DNA of 64,000 bases from Aeromicrobium choanae (lineage in GTDB: Bacteria; Actinomycetota; Actinomycetes; Propionibacteriales; Nocardioidaceae). Every line of letters begins with the position of its first letter. Position 1 is the stretch's first letter. Below the pieces are notes generated by a model. It did not search any database, was not told where the DNA came from, and saw nothing but the letters and a program-made list of their open reading frames with translations. Below, in pieces: positions 8,742-17,385 of the stretch. A program made the translations under genes and the position numbers. The stretch lies in assembly GCF_900167475.1 (NCBI RefSeq), contig NZ_LT796768.1, forward strand, positions 1,240,001 to 1,304,000. The letters are read 5' to 3'.

Positions 8742-10087
8742 GCCCAGGCGTCCCATGCGGGCGCCGTGACGGACAGGACGAGGGCGTCGTCGGAGCGCAG
8801 GCCGGTCAGGACGTCCTGCGCGCGCTCCCCCACGGCGGGGGTCAGCAGCCGCTGCCACTTCGCCTGCAGCTCGGCCGCGCCGAAGTCGGTGCCCGGGTCG
8901 CCCGGGGCGTCGAGGTAGACCCCGTCGACCGTCGTGCCGTCGGTGGTCTCGATCGTGACCCGGCTGGGATAGCGGGCCGGGTAGTGCTGGTCGAGGTCCG
9001 GGGCGTGCTCCAGCGTGATGCGGGAGGCCAGCTCCAGTCGCGTGGGCTCGCTGAGGACCGACTCGTCCATCTCCACGGCACCGGCGGCACCGTGCAGCGC
9101 GATCGAGGCGAGCACGAACGGGAAGCTGTACTGGGCGGAGTCGATGGTCCCGGGGCGGACCTCGTCGAGGAAGGTGGCCGCCTGGTGCGTGCCCACCCGG
9201 ATGCGGGCGATCCGCTCGGGCGTGATCGCGTGCTCGGCGAGCAGATCCTGGAAGCCCGCCCCCGCAGCGTGCGTGTAGCGGCACGCCGCGAATGACTTGA
9301 AGTAGGTGTTCGCCGTCTCGTAGACCTCGCCGATGCTGGTGATGAACGGATCGGTGGACGCTCCCGGCTCGTGGAACGGTGTCGCCGGGAGGACGCCGTT
9401 CTCGGACAGGGCGTACCCGGCAGGCAACCTCATGAAGCCGGCGGCGGCCAGCTCGGCCGCCATGACGCCGGTGGCGGCGCCCCAGCCGATCGACTCCTTG
9501 ACCATCGGCGTGCCGAAGGTGGCCATGGGGGCGTGCAGCCAGCCGATCTTCACGGCGCGCTCGATGCCGTCGGCGTCGGCGCCGGAGACCACGGCCGCGG
9601 CGGCCGCGGCGCCGATCGCGCCCGCGCAGCCGGTGCAGTGGTAGTGGTCGCCGTCGTGCTTGGGCCACAGCAGGTGGGCCGCGCGCAGGCCGATCTCGTA
9701 GCCGACGACCTGCGCCGTGAGGGCCTGCGCGACCGTCGTCTCGGCCGTCGAGGCGGCGAGCACGGCGGGCACGATGACCGAGCCGGGGTGGATCGCGCCG
9801 GCCAGGTAGTGACCGTCGTCGAAGTCCAGGGCGCTGGCCGCGACGCCGTTGGCGAAGGCCGCCATCGTGGGCGAGGACCCACTCCCGCGACCGACCAGCG
9901 GGGAGGGGCCGGCCGTGCGTCCCGCCACCTCGGCGGCGATGCCCGCGGAGGTCGTGGTGGCGCCACCGACCATGGTGGAGACCGTGTCGCTCAGGGCGTC
10001 CGCCGCACGCTCGCGGACCTCGGCCGGGATGCTCTCCCAGCGCAGGCCGGCGGCCCAGTCGGCCATCTTCTTCAGTGGATCGGTCAT
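8738..10087 (-). CDS. MmgE/PrpD family protein
   Basis: A 449-residue all-helical MmgE/PrpD protein. Family features are VRERAADALSDTVSTMVGG near the N-terminus, AAFANGVAASALDFDDGHYLAGAIHPGSVIVPAVLAA, and CTGCAGAIGAAAAAAVVSG. Characterised members are 2-methylcitrate dehydratase, cis-aconitate decarboxylase and iminodisuccinate epimerase, so a tricarboxylic or imino-acid intermediate is plausible. It is the first gene after the binding-protein hairpin and overlaps the flavoenzyme by four bases. The ATG at 10087 is preceded by GGAGACCCTC. Confidence 0.85.
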   Translation of the reverse strand: MTDPLKKMADWAAGLRWESIPAEVRERAADALSDTVSTMVGGATTTSAGIAAEVAGRTAGPSPLVGRGSGSSPTMAAFANGVAASALDFDDGHYLAGAIHPGSVIVPAVLAASTAETTVAQALTAQVVGYEIGLRAAHLLWPKHDGDHYHCTGCAGAIGAAAAAAVVSGADADGIERAVKIGWLHAPMATFGTPMVKESIGWGAATGVMAAELAAAGFMRLPAGYALSENGVLPATPFHEPGASTDPFITSIGEVYETANTYFKSFAACRYTHAAGAGFQDLLAEHAITPERIARIRVGTHQAATFLDEVRPGTIDSAQYSFPFVLASIALHGAAGAVEMDESVLSEPTRLELASRITLEHAPDLDQHYPARYPSRVTIETTDGTTVDGVYLDAPGDPGTDFGAAELQAKWQRLLTPAVGERAQDVLTGLRSDDALVLSVTAPAWDAWA

Positions 10088-10122
10088 GAGGGTCTCCTGG
10101 GGACGCGGTGCGGGGTGGGGAG

Positions 10123-10158
10123 GGTCGGGGTGCCCGTGAAGGGACGGGCACCCCGACC
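10123..10158 (-). terminator. 15-bp hairpin after binding-protein gene 1
   Basis: A perfect 15-bp inverted repeat (10123-10137 with 10144-10158, loop of 6) starting 2 bases after the stop codon at 10161. There is no long T tract. It may be a terminator or a 3' mRNA stabiliser that allows high expression of the binding protein and weaker read-through into the enzyme genes. Confidence 0.8.
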
Positions 10159-10160
10159 GG

Positions 10161-11333
10161 TCACGGGGTGAACGACACGAACTCGCCGCCGTTGATCTCC
10201 AGCAGCGCCGTCGCCGGGGAGTCCGGGTCGACTGCGGCGCCCTGGTTCTCGTCGAACGTGAACGGGCCACGGATGGGCAGCTCGAACGACTCGGTGTCCG
10301 CCACGGAGGAGATCAGCGACGCGCGGTCCTTGCCGCCGTCCTGGAGCCCCTCGAGGAAGACGAAGAACGAGTCGTACGCCACCGCGTTCGCCTCGCCCGG
10401 CGCCTCGCCGTTCTCGGCCGAGTACGCGTCCACGAACGACTTGACGCCCTCGGTGGACGAGTTCGGGTCGAACACGGCGTTGACGAGGACGCCCTCGACC
10501 GCGTCCTTGCCGGCGATCTTCACCAGCTCGGGGGTGTTGGACCCGGCCGTCACGAGGATCTTGACGTCGTCCCAGCCCAGCGCGTCGGCCTGCTTGATCT
10601 GCAGGGCGGCGTCCGTGTAGGTGTTCAGCAGCACCAGCGTGTCGATGCCCTTGTTGCGCAACGTCGTCAGCTGGGGCGTGAAGTCCTTCTGCCCGGTCGT
10701 CGTGGCGATCGCGTCGACCACCTCGAGTCCGGCGTCGGGGGCCGTCTCCTCGAAGGACTCGACCAGGCCGGTGCCGTAGTCGTCGTCCGAGGCGAGCAGG
10801 CCGACCTTCTTCGCGCCGATGTCCCGGCCTGCCTGGTACGCCATCTCCGCGCCCATCGAGGCGTCGTCGATCAGCGTGCGGAACAGGTTCTCGTGCAGCT
10901 CCGCGGTGATCTCCGGGTTCGACGAGTAGCTGACGAACAGCGGCATGCCGCACCGCTCGTAGATCGGCATCGCCGCGAGGGTCACCGACGAGTTGCTGTG
11001 GCCGAAGACCGCCATGATGTCGTCGTCGTCGCACATCTTCTGGGCGACGGACGCGCCCTGGTTGGGATCGGCGACGTCGTCGAACGACTTCACCTCGATC
11101 GTGGCGCCCTTGAACGGACCGGACTCGATGCCGCCTGCCTCGTTGATCTGGCTCGCCGCGAACTGGACGCCCGCGAGCTGGTTCTTGCCGTAGATCGCGT
11201 TCTCGCCCGTCATCGGACCGGCCACCGCGACGACGATCTTGTCCTTATCGCCGCTCTCGTCACCACTGCCGCACGCGCTCAGCACGAGCGCTCCACCGGC
11301 CAACGCGGCCAGCATCAGCTGTTTCCTCGACAT
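10161..11333 (-). CDS. Branched-chain-amino-acid-type ABC substrate-binding lipoprotein 1
   Basis: A 390-residue type I periplasmic-binding protein. The N-terminus is a lipoprotein signal with lipobox LSAC (Cys at about residue 21). VVAVAGPMTGENAIYGKNQLAGVQFAASQINEAGG opens the Leu/Ile/Val-binding fold. It should deliver substrate to LivHM. The start is the ATG at 11333, with AGGAG five bases upstream; an in-frame GTG 18 bases further up lies in front of that site and is less likely. It is the second of two paralogous genes; GHSNSSVTLAAMPIYERCG is nearly repeated in the neighbour. Confidence 0.9.
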   Translation of the reverse strand: MSRKQLMLAALAGGALVLSACGSGDESGDKDKIVVAVAGPMTGENAIYGKNQLAGVQFAASQINEAGGIESGPFKGATIEVKSFDDVADPNQGASVAQKMCDDDDIMAVFGHSNSSVTLAAMPIYERCGMPLFVSYSSNPEITAELHENLFRTLIDDASMGAEMAYQAGRDIGAKKVGLLASDDDYGTGLVESFEETAPDAGLEVVDAIATTTGQKDFTPQLTTLRNKGIDTLVLLNTYTDAALQIKQADALGWDDVKILVTAGSNTPELVKIAGKDAVEGVLVNAVFDPNSSTEGVKSFVDAYSAENGEAPGEANAVAYDSFFVFLEGLQDGGKDRASLISSVADTESFELPIRGPFTFDENQGAAVDPDSPATALLEINGGEFVSFTP

Positions 11334-11400
11334 GTCACTCCTGGTTTTCACTGGTTGGGAGTTGCCTCGGCCGGTCGGCCGTGACGACGGTGGGGAAGAG

Positions 11401-11434
11401 CGTCCGGCGGGTGTGAGGTCACACCCGCCGGACG
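11401..11434 (-). terminator. 15-bp hairpin after binding-protein gene 2
   Basis: Perfect 15-bp stem (11401-11415 with 11420-11434) and a 4-base loop, five bases after the stop of the upstream binding protein. Rho-independent-like but without a strong T run. Together with the hairpin at 10123 it brackets binding-protein gene 1. Confidence 0.8.
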
Positions 11435-11439
11435 AGGAC

Positions 11440-12612
11440 TCACGCGCCGGGGCGCGTCTTGATCTCGCCGTCCTGCACCTGCAGGAGCGACTGGGACGGC
11501 TTGCCGGGCACGACGGTGGGCTCGTGGTTCTCGTTGAACACGAACTCCCCGACGATCGGCAGGTCGAAGGACTCGATGCCGTCGATCGTGCTGATCAGCG
11601 ACTCGCGGTCCTCGGCGCCCTCGTCGAACGCCTTGAACACGACCCAGGCGGAGTCGTACGCGACGGCCGCACCCTCGCTCGGCTCACGGTCGTTGGCCTC
11701 CTTGAACGCGGAGACGAACGCCTGCGTGCCCTCGTTGCTGCTGCCCGGGTCGAAGATCGCCGAGACGTAGGTGCCCTCGGCGGCCTCCGCGCCGGCGATG
11801 TTGACCAGCTCGGGGTTGTTGGCGCTGGCCGTCACGAGGATCGGCACGTCGAGCCCGAGCCCCTTGGCCTGCTTGATCTGCAGCGCGGCATCGGTGTACA
11901 GGTTCAGCAGCACGAGGCTGTCGATGCCGGCGTTCTTCAGCTCGGTCAGCTGCGGGCTGAAGTCCTTCTGGCCCGTCGTGGTCACGAGGCTCTTCGCGAC
12001 GTCGAGGTCGAGCTCCTTGGCGGTGGCCTCGAAGTTCTCCTTCAGGCCGACGCCGTAGTCGTCGTCGGAGGAGATGACGCCGACCTTCGTGCCCTTGAGC
12101 TCGCCCTGCGTGAAGCTGGCCATCTCGGCGCCCAGCTTGGCGTCGTCGACCAGGGTGCGGAACAGGTTCTCGTGCAGCTCCGCGGTGATCTCGGGGTTGG
12201 ACGAGTAGCTGACGATCAGCGGCACGCCGCAGCGCTCGTAGATCGGCTCGGCAGCCAACGTGGCCGAGGAGTTCACGTGGCCGAAGACGCCCATGACGTC
12301 GCCGTCGTCGCAGATCTTCTGCGCCACGGAGGCGGCCTGGTTCGGGTCACCCGCGTCGTCGTACTTGACGACCTTGATCTTCTTGCCCTTGAGCGGACCC
12401 TCGGGGATGCCGCCGTCCTCGGTGTACTGGTCGACCGCCAGCTGGATGCCGGCCAGCTGCTGCTGTCCGTACTCGGCGCTGTCGCCGGTCATCGGTCCGG
12501 CGACCGCCAAGACGACGGTGTCGGAGTCACTGCCACCGGATCCGCCGCCGCACGCACCGGCCAACAGGGCCGTGCTGAGGGCTGCGGCCAGGGCCACGCG
12601 CTTGCTGAACAT
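11440..12612 (-). CDS. Branched-chain-amino-acid-type ABC substrate-binding lipoprotein 2
   Basis: A 390-residue lipoprotein, the same length as its neighbour at 10161-11333. Signal peptide ending LLAGACGGG (lipobox LAGAC), then VVLAVAGPMTGDSAEYGQQQLAGIQLAVDQ. The segment around CGVPLIVSYSSNPEITAEL is almost identical to the paralogue, so the pair arose by tandem duplication. It sits directly behind livF, with 8 bases between the livF stop and this start, and so is the cognate binding protein of the Liv transporter. Two binding proteins may widen the substrate range. Confidence 0.9.
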   Translation of the reverse strand: MFSKRVALAAALSTALLAGACGGGSGGSDSDTVVLAVAGPMTGDSAEYGQQQLAGIQLAVDQYTEDGGIPEGPLKGKKIKVVKYDDAGDPNQAASVAQKICDDGDVMGVFGHVNSSATLAAEPIYERCGVPLIVSYSSNPEITAELHENLFRTLVDDAKLGAEMASFTQGELKGTKVGVISSDDDYGVGLKENFEATAKELDLDVAKSLVTTTGQKDFSPQLTELKNAGIDSLVLLNLYTDAALQIKQAKGLGLDVPILVTASANNPELVNIAGAEAAEGTYVSAIFDPGSSNEGTQAFVSAFKEANDREPSEGAAVAYDSAWVVFKAFDEGAEDRESLISTIDGIESFDLPIVGEFVFNENHEPTVVPGKPSQSLLQVQDGEIKTRPGA

Positions 12613-12620
12613 GTGTTCTC

Positions 12621-13385
12621 CTACTTCTCTTGCGGGGGGTTGGGGGCGGCGGCCGCCTCGGCGTCCGCCGAGACGACGCCCAGGAACTGGTCGGCGAAGT
12701 GCTCGTTGTCGCGCAGCTCCGCCGACGTTCCGGAGTAGAGGATCGAGCCGGTGCCGAGCGCGTAGACCCGGTCGGCGATCTCCATCGCGCCGAGCGCGTT
12801 CTGCTCGACCAGCAGCACGGTCACGCCGCGGTCGCGCAGCTGGCTCACCAGCTCGAGGATCTGGTCGGCGAGCACGGGCGAGAGGCCCATCGACGGCTCG
12901 TCGAGCATGATCATCGTGGGGTTGCCCATGAGGGCGCGCTCCACGACCAGCCACTGCTGCTCGCCGCCGGACAGCTGCCCGGCGGTGCTGCCGGCGCGGC
13001 GCGCCAGGATCGGCGTCGACGCGATGATCTCGTCGGCACGCTTGGCCGCCGAGCGGAAGTCCCCGGTGTAGGCACCGGCGACGAGGTTCTCGCGCAGGGT
13101 GAACCGCGGGAACACGTGGCGTCCCTCCGGCACGTGCACCAGCCCGGCCGACACGATGCGGTGGGCCGGCGTGCGGGTGATCTCGGTGCCTTCGAACGTG
13201 ATGTGACCGGTCGCGGGCCGCACCAGTCCGGAGAGGGTCTTCAGCAGCGTCGACTTGCCGGCGCCGTTGGCCCCGACGAGCGCCACGATCTCGCCGCGGT
13301 TCACCTCGATCGAGACGCCCTCCAGGGCCGCCACGGGACCGTAGTTCACGACCAGGTCCTTGGCCTCGAGCAACAGATCAGACAT
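12621..13385 (-). CDS. livF: Branched-chain-type ABC transporter ATPase LivF
   Basis: A 254-residue ATPase. Walker A GANGAGKST, signature LSGGEQQ, Walker B MIMLDEPSMGLSP and the LivF-typical GLVHVPEGRHVFPRFTLRENL are present. It pairs with LivG on the cytoplasmic face of the LivHM channel. It overlaps livG by 8 bases. A 20-residue Ala/Pro-rich tail extends beyond the usual LivF end. Confidence 0.95.
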   Translation of the reverse strand: MSDLLLEAKDLVVNYGPVAALEGVSIEVNRGEIVALVGANGAGKSTLLKTLSGLVRPATGHITFEGTEITRTPAHRIVSAGLVHVPEGRHVFPRFTLRENLVAGAYTGDFRSAAKRADEIIASTPILARRAGSTAGQLSGGEQQWLVVERALMGNPTMIMLDEPSMGLSPVLADQILELVSQLRDRGVTVLLVEQNALGAMEIADRVYALGTGSILYSGTSAELRDNEHFADQFLGVVSADAEAAAAPNPPQEK

Positions 13386-14148
13386 CGCGGAACCTCTTCC
13401 CCAGATAGGCCTCGAGCACCTGCTCGTCCGAGCTCACGGTCTTCGGATCGCCGTGGGCGATGCACAGGCCGGCGTCGAGCACCATGACCCGTGAGGCGGT
13501 GTTCATGACGACGTTCATGTTGTGCTCGATCACGACGATGGACAGGTCGCGCTCGGCGTGGATCTGCTGGATGAGCGTGACCAGCGAGGCCGCCTCGCGC
13601 GGGTTCATGCCCGCGGCCGGCTCGTCGAGCAGCAGCAGCTTCGGCGAGGTCGCCAGGGCGCGCGAGATCTCGACCCGGCGCTGGTCGCCGTAGCTGAGGT
13701 CGGTGGCGATGTCGTCGGCCTTGCCGGCGATGCCCACGAACTCGAGGATCTCGTCGGCTGCCTTCCGGGACGACGCCTCGCGGGAGGACCGTCCCCGCCG
13801 CAGCGCGTCGTACCAGTGGAACGTCGAGTGCATGCCGATGAGCACGTTGTCGCGCACCGTCAGCCCGGGCGCCAGCCGGATGTTCTGGAACGTCCGCGCG
13901 AGCTTGTACCTCTTGCTCAGGATGCGCGAGGACGGCCACCTGACCTCCGCCCCGTCGATCATGAGCGAGCCGGCCGTCGGCTTGTAGATGCCCGACAGGA
14001 CGTTCAGCAGCGTCGTCTTGCCCGAGCCGTTCGGCCCGATCAGCCCGACGATCTCGTTCTCGGCCACCTCGAAGTCGACGCGATCCAGGGCGATCACGCC
14101 ACCAAACCGGCAGCCGACGTCGGTCGCCTTCAGCAGGGTCGTGCTCAT
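13378..14148 (-). CDS. livG: Branched-chain-type ABC transporter ATPase LivG
   Basis: A 256-residue ATPase with Walker A GPNGSGKTT, the LivG-typical ARTFQNIRLAPGLTVRDNVLIGMH, signature LSYGDQRR (a permitted variant of LSGGQ) and Walker B LLLLDEPAAGMNP. The ATG at 14148 overlaps the livM stop by 4 bases (ATGA), so the transporter genes are translationally coupled. Confidence 0.95.
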   Translation of the reverse strand: MSTTLLKATDVGCRFGGVIALDRVDFEVAENEIVGLIGPNGSGKTTLLNVLSGIYKPTAGSLMIDGAEVRWPSSRILSKRYKLARTFQNIRLAPGLTVRDNVLIGMHSTFHWYDALRRGRSSREASSRKAADEILEFVGIAGKADDIATDLSYGDQRRVEISRALATSPKLLLLDEPAAGMNPREAASLVTLIQQIHAERDLSIVVIEHNMNVVMNTASRVMVLDAGLCIAHGDPKTVSSDEQVLEAYLGKRFRDV

Positions 14149-15209
14149 CGGCCCACCTCTTCCTTCTCGCGGGTGTCCTCGGCGTTCCCGTCGCCGATCT
14201 TGCGCGCCCGGGCGGCGACGGCGCGCCGTGTCAGGTACTTGCCGACGAACGGCAGCCGGACGGCGTTCGGGGTGCGCGAGCTGAGGCCGAAGATCTGCGC
14301 CAGGCCGCCCGGGCGCCACAGCAGGATCACGAGCATGAGCACGCCGAACACCGCGGAGCGGTAGTCCGCGAGCGCTCGCAGGTACTCGGTCGAGCCGATC
14401 ACCAGCGCCGAGCCGAGCAGCGGGCCGATCGTGGTGGCCATGCCGCCGATGAGGACGATCTCGACCACGAGGATCGACTGGTCCACCTTGAAGGTGGCCG
14501 GGCCGACGAAGCCGAGCAGCAGGACCTGCAGGACGCCGGCGAGACCGGCGATCGCGCTGCCGATGCCGAACGACAGGACCTTCGTCAACGGCACGTTGAT
14601 GCCGTGGGCGCGGGCGATGATCTCGTCCTCACGCACCGCGAGCATGGCCCGGCCGAAGTACGACCGCCCCAGCACCCAGGCGAAGATCGTCACGAGGACG
14701 GCCACGGCGAGGATGAACGTGTAGGTGTTCTCCAGCGGCGCCAGGTCCCAGCCGAAGAAGTTGCCGGCCGGCACGCCGGGCAGGCCCGTGGCCCCTCCGG
14801 TGAGCTCCTTCTCGTTGATCAGGAAGAGGTAGAAGATCTGCCCCACGCCGAGGGTGACGAGCGCGAGGTAGTCGCCACCCGAGCGCCAGGAGGTCAGGCC
14901 GACGAGCAGGCCGACCACGCCGGCACCGACGGTGGCGCACACCATCACGAGCAGCAGCGGCATCCCGGTGTCGAGCAAGAGGCGCGCCGTCACGTAGGCC
15001 CCGACGCCGAAGAACGCGGCGTGGCCGAAGCTCAGCAGGCCGGTGAAGCCCAGGATGATGTTCAGGCCGGTGGCGAACACCGTGAACACGAGGATCAGCG
15101 CGGCGACGCGCACCGTGTACGGCTCGACCATCCGCGGCAGCAGCACGGCCACCACGAGCGCGGCCGCACCGAGCGCCCAGAGGAGCTTCTTGGGGAGGAC
15201 CTGCAACAT
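14145..15209 (-). CDS. livM: Branched-chain-type ABC transporter permease LivM
   Basis: A 354-residue permease with about ten hydrophobic segments. The LivM signatures are ATGLNIILGFTGLLSFGHAAFFGVGAYV and SWRSGGDYLALVTLGVGQI, plus the cytoplasmic loop RAMLAVREDEIIARAHGIN that contacts the ATPases. A charged C-terminal tail of about 35 residues follows the last helix. The start shares one base with the livH stop (TGATG). Confidence 0.93.
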   Translation of the reverse strand: MLQVLPKKLLWALGAAALVVAVLLPRMVEPYTVRVAALILVFTVFATGLNIILGFTGLLSFGHAAFFGVGAYVTARLLLDTGMPLLLVMVCATVGAGVVGLLVGLTSWRSGGDYLALVTLGVGQIFYLFLINEKELTGGATGLPGVPAGNFFGWDLAPLENTYTFILAVAVLVTIFAWVLGRSYFGRAMLAVREDEIIARAHGINVPLTKVLSFGIGSAIAGLAGVLQVLLLGFVGPATFKVDQSILVVEIVLIGGMATTIGPLLGSALVIGSTEYLRALADYRSAVFGVLMLVILLWRPGGLAQIFGLSSRTPNAVRLPFVGKYLTRRAVAARARKIGDGNAEDTREKEEVGR

Positions 15210-16078
15210 CAGACACGCTCCTGGATTCGGGCACCGAGCAGGCCGGTGGGACGGATGAGCAGGATCGCGATCAGCAGGACGAAGGCCACGGCGTCCCGGT
15301 ACGAGCCGGCCGCGGGTCCGACCGTCGACTCCAGGACGCCGATGATCAGGCCGCCGATCATCGCGCCCTGCAGATTGCCGATGCCGCCGACGATCGCGGC
15401 CGCGAAGCCCTTGAGCAGCACCGCGAAGCCCATGCCCAGGTAGACGACCTCGAGCGTGTTCGCGTAGAGCAGGCCGCCCACGACGCCCATGGCGCCACCG
15501 GTCAGGTAGACCACGGCGATGGTGCGGTTGACGGGCACGCCCATGAGGCGGGCCGCGGTCATGTCCTGGGCGACCGCCCGGATCGCGAAGCCGGCCTTGG
15601 TGAACTTCAGGAAGGCCAGGAACGCGATCATCGCGATGAACGCCACGATCAGCGTCACGACCGCGGACTTGGAGATCTGCAGGTCGCCGATGTGCACGTA
15701 GCCACCGCCGGTGAACGACGGGAAGGGCAGCGTGCCGTTGCCCCAGATGCGCTCGACGACGTTGCGGATGATGAGTCCCGCGCCGAGCGTCGTCATCATC
15801 GGGATGAGGAGGTGCTGACTGAGGACCGGCCGTACCGCGACCTCCTCCACCGCGACCGCCAGCAGGCTGCCCACGACGATGCCGCCGAGGCATGCGAGCG
15901 GCAGCGGGACACCGAGGGTGTACAGGCCGTACGTGGTGAACGCACCGGCCATGAGGATGTCGCCGTGGGCGAAGTTGACCAGGCCCAGTGCGCCGTAGAC
16001 GACCGAGAAGCCGATCGCCACGAGGGCGTACGTGCTGCCGATGGTCAGACCGTTGATGATCTGTTGCAGGAGTTCCAT
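15209..16078 (-). CDS. livH: Branched-chain-type ABC transporter permease LivH
   Basis: A 289-residue permease. It begins ELLQQIINGLTIGSTYALVAIGFSVVYGALGLVNFAHGDILM, the LivH hallmark, and has RAVAQDMTAARLMGV as the ATPase-contact loop. Eight or more hydrophobic segments. It lies 7 bases after the flavoprotein gene at 16086, so transporter and oxidase are one transcription unit, linking uptake to oxidation of the same compound. Confidence 0.93.
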   Translation of the reverse strand: MELLQQIINGLTIGSTYALVAIGFSVVYGALGLVNFAHGDILMAGAFTTYGLYTLGVPLPLACLGGIVVGSLLAVAVEEVAVRPVLSQHLLIPMMTTLGAGLIIRNVVERIWGNGTLPFPSFTGGGYVHIGDLQISKSAVVTLIVAFIAMIAFLAFLKFTKAGFAIRAVAQDMTAARLMGVPVNRTIAVVYLTGGAMGVVGGLLYANTLEVVYLGMGFAVLLKGFAAAIVGGIGNLQGAMIGGLIIGVLESTVGPAAGSYRDAVAFVLLIAILLIRPTGLLGARIQERV

Positions 16079-16085
16079 GGCGGTC

Positions 16086-17240
16086 TCAGTGCCCCGCGTC
16101 GACGAGCATGCCGGGGCGGTGGGGGACGAGGGCCGCCGGATCGAGGCCGCGGTCGACGAGGTCCTTCGGAGCCTGCTCGCCGCGGGCGAGTGCCGCGCCG
16201 AGCCGCGCCGTCGCGGGTGCCGTCTGGATCCCGTAGCCGCCCTGGCCTGCGAACCAGAAGAAGCCGGGCGCCTCCGGGTCCTCGCCGACCACGAAGTTGC
16301 GGTCCGGCACGAAGCTGCGCAGGCCGCCCCACGAGGTCGAGACGCCCTTGACGCCGATCGTGGTCGCGTCGTTGACCTCGTCGATCGCCCGCGAGATCTC
16401 CAGCGAGTCGGGCTTGGCGTCCTTGGGATCGCTGGGCGTCTCGTCGGCCGGGGAGCACAGGAACTGCTCGCCCTCGGGCTTGACGTAGAACGCCTGGTCG
16501 ATGTCGCCGAGGATCGGAAGGTCCTTCGTCGTGGCGCCGCCGGGCGAGGAGACCATGAAGATCGTCCGCAGCAGCGGGCGCAGGCCGATCTCGCGGACCC
16601 CCGCGGTGCGGGCGATGACGTCGGCCCACGCGCCGGCCGCGTTCACGACCAGGGGTGCACGGCGCGCCTCGCCGTCGCTCGTCGTGACGGACCAGCGGTC
16701 GTCGTCACCGCGCTCGATGCGCTCGACGCGAGCGCTCTTGTGGATCTCCGCGCCGTTCTGGCGGGCGGTCCTGACGTAGCCGCCGTGGATGGCCAGCACG
16801 TCGAGCTCCATGGCGCCGGGCTCGTACATGCCGACGTTCGAGAAGCCAGGACGCAGCAGCGGGAAGAGCTCCATCATGCGGGCCTCGTCGACCAGCTCGG
16901 CGTCGGGCACGAGCGGCAGCACGTCGGCGTGGAGCTCCTCGATGACGCTCTCGCGTCCCTGCTTGGCGAACTGCAGCAACGGGCGGGGCGTCATCAGGAT
17001 CTGCTCGAACTCCGCCGGGGGCCGGGTCAGGAACTCGCGGCTCCCGGTGGTGAGGGCGCGGATGTTGGGACCGCCGTAGGTCTCCAGGAACGTGGCCGCC
17101 GATCGACCCGTCGTGTGGAACGCCAGGGACGACTCCATCTCGACCAGACAGACCGACCGGTCCGCGGACAGCTCACTGGCGATCGACACGCCGGCGATAC
17201 CGCCGCCGACGACGATCACATCGAATTCGGACTGCGTCAT
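16086..17240 (-). CDS. FAD-dependent amino-acid/amine oxidoreductase (DAO family), copy 1
   Basis: A 384-residue DAO-family flavoprotein, first gene of the long operon. FDVIVVGGGIAGVSIASELSADRSVCLVE binds FAD; LAFHTTGRSAATFLETYG is typical of the glycerol-3-phosphate/D-arginine-dehydrogenase-like branch. WFAGQGGYGIQTAPATARL is the C-terminal FAD contact. It differs strongly from the copy at 4456-5610, so the two probably act on different intermediates. GAGGAG lies about 10 bases before the ATG at 17240. Product would be an imine or keto acid. Confidence 0.88.
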   Translation of the reverse strand: MTQSEFDVIVVGGGIAGVSIASELSADRSVCLVEMESSLAFHTTGRSAATFLETYGGPNIRALTTGSREFLTRPPAEFEQILMTPRPLLQFAKQGRESVIEELHADVLPLVPDAELVDEARMMELFPLLRPGFSNVGMYEPGAMELDVLAIHGGYVRTARQNGAEIHKSARVERIERGDDDRWSVTTSDGEARRAPLVVNAAGAWADVIARTAGVREIGLRPLLRTIFMVSSPGGATTKDLPILGDIDQAFYVKPEGEQFLCSPADETPSDPKDAKPDSLEISRAIDEVNDATTIGVKGVSTSWGGLRSFVPDRNFVVGEDPEAPGFFWFAGQGGYGIQTAPATARLGAALARGEQAPKDLVDRGLDPAALVPHRPGMLVDAGH

Positions 17241-17334
17241 GCGCTCTGTCTCCTCTTCGGCTCCGCGTGACATCCGTCACAGATCCAGCACTATGACATC
17301 CGAAGATAGCGGGAGACAAGCGAGCGCTTAGTCA

Positions 17335-17385
17335 ACATTGCGTTTCTGCAATGTAAAATCGTTATATTGCAGGCAAAAATCGTTA
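17335..17385 (-). promoter_or_regulatory. Operator-like repeats upstream of the catabolic operon
   Basis: A 7-bp inverted repeat ACATTGC / GCAATGT (17335-17341 and 17348-17354, 6-base spacer), a further ATTGCA half at 17366-17371, and a 10-base direct repeat AAAATCGTTA at 17355-17364 and 17376-17385 (start-to-start 21 bp, two helix turns). The stretch is AT-rich compared with the genome. It lies about 95 bases before the first operon gene and touches the 3' end of the PucR gene. Likely binding sites for the PucR regulator, by position only. Confidence 0.55.

Noticed and set aside
6534..8918. 794-codon plus-strand open frame over ridA and the TMADH-like gene
   Set aside because: Same artefact; it crosses three real gene boundaries and has no recognisable domain or start site.
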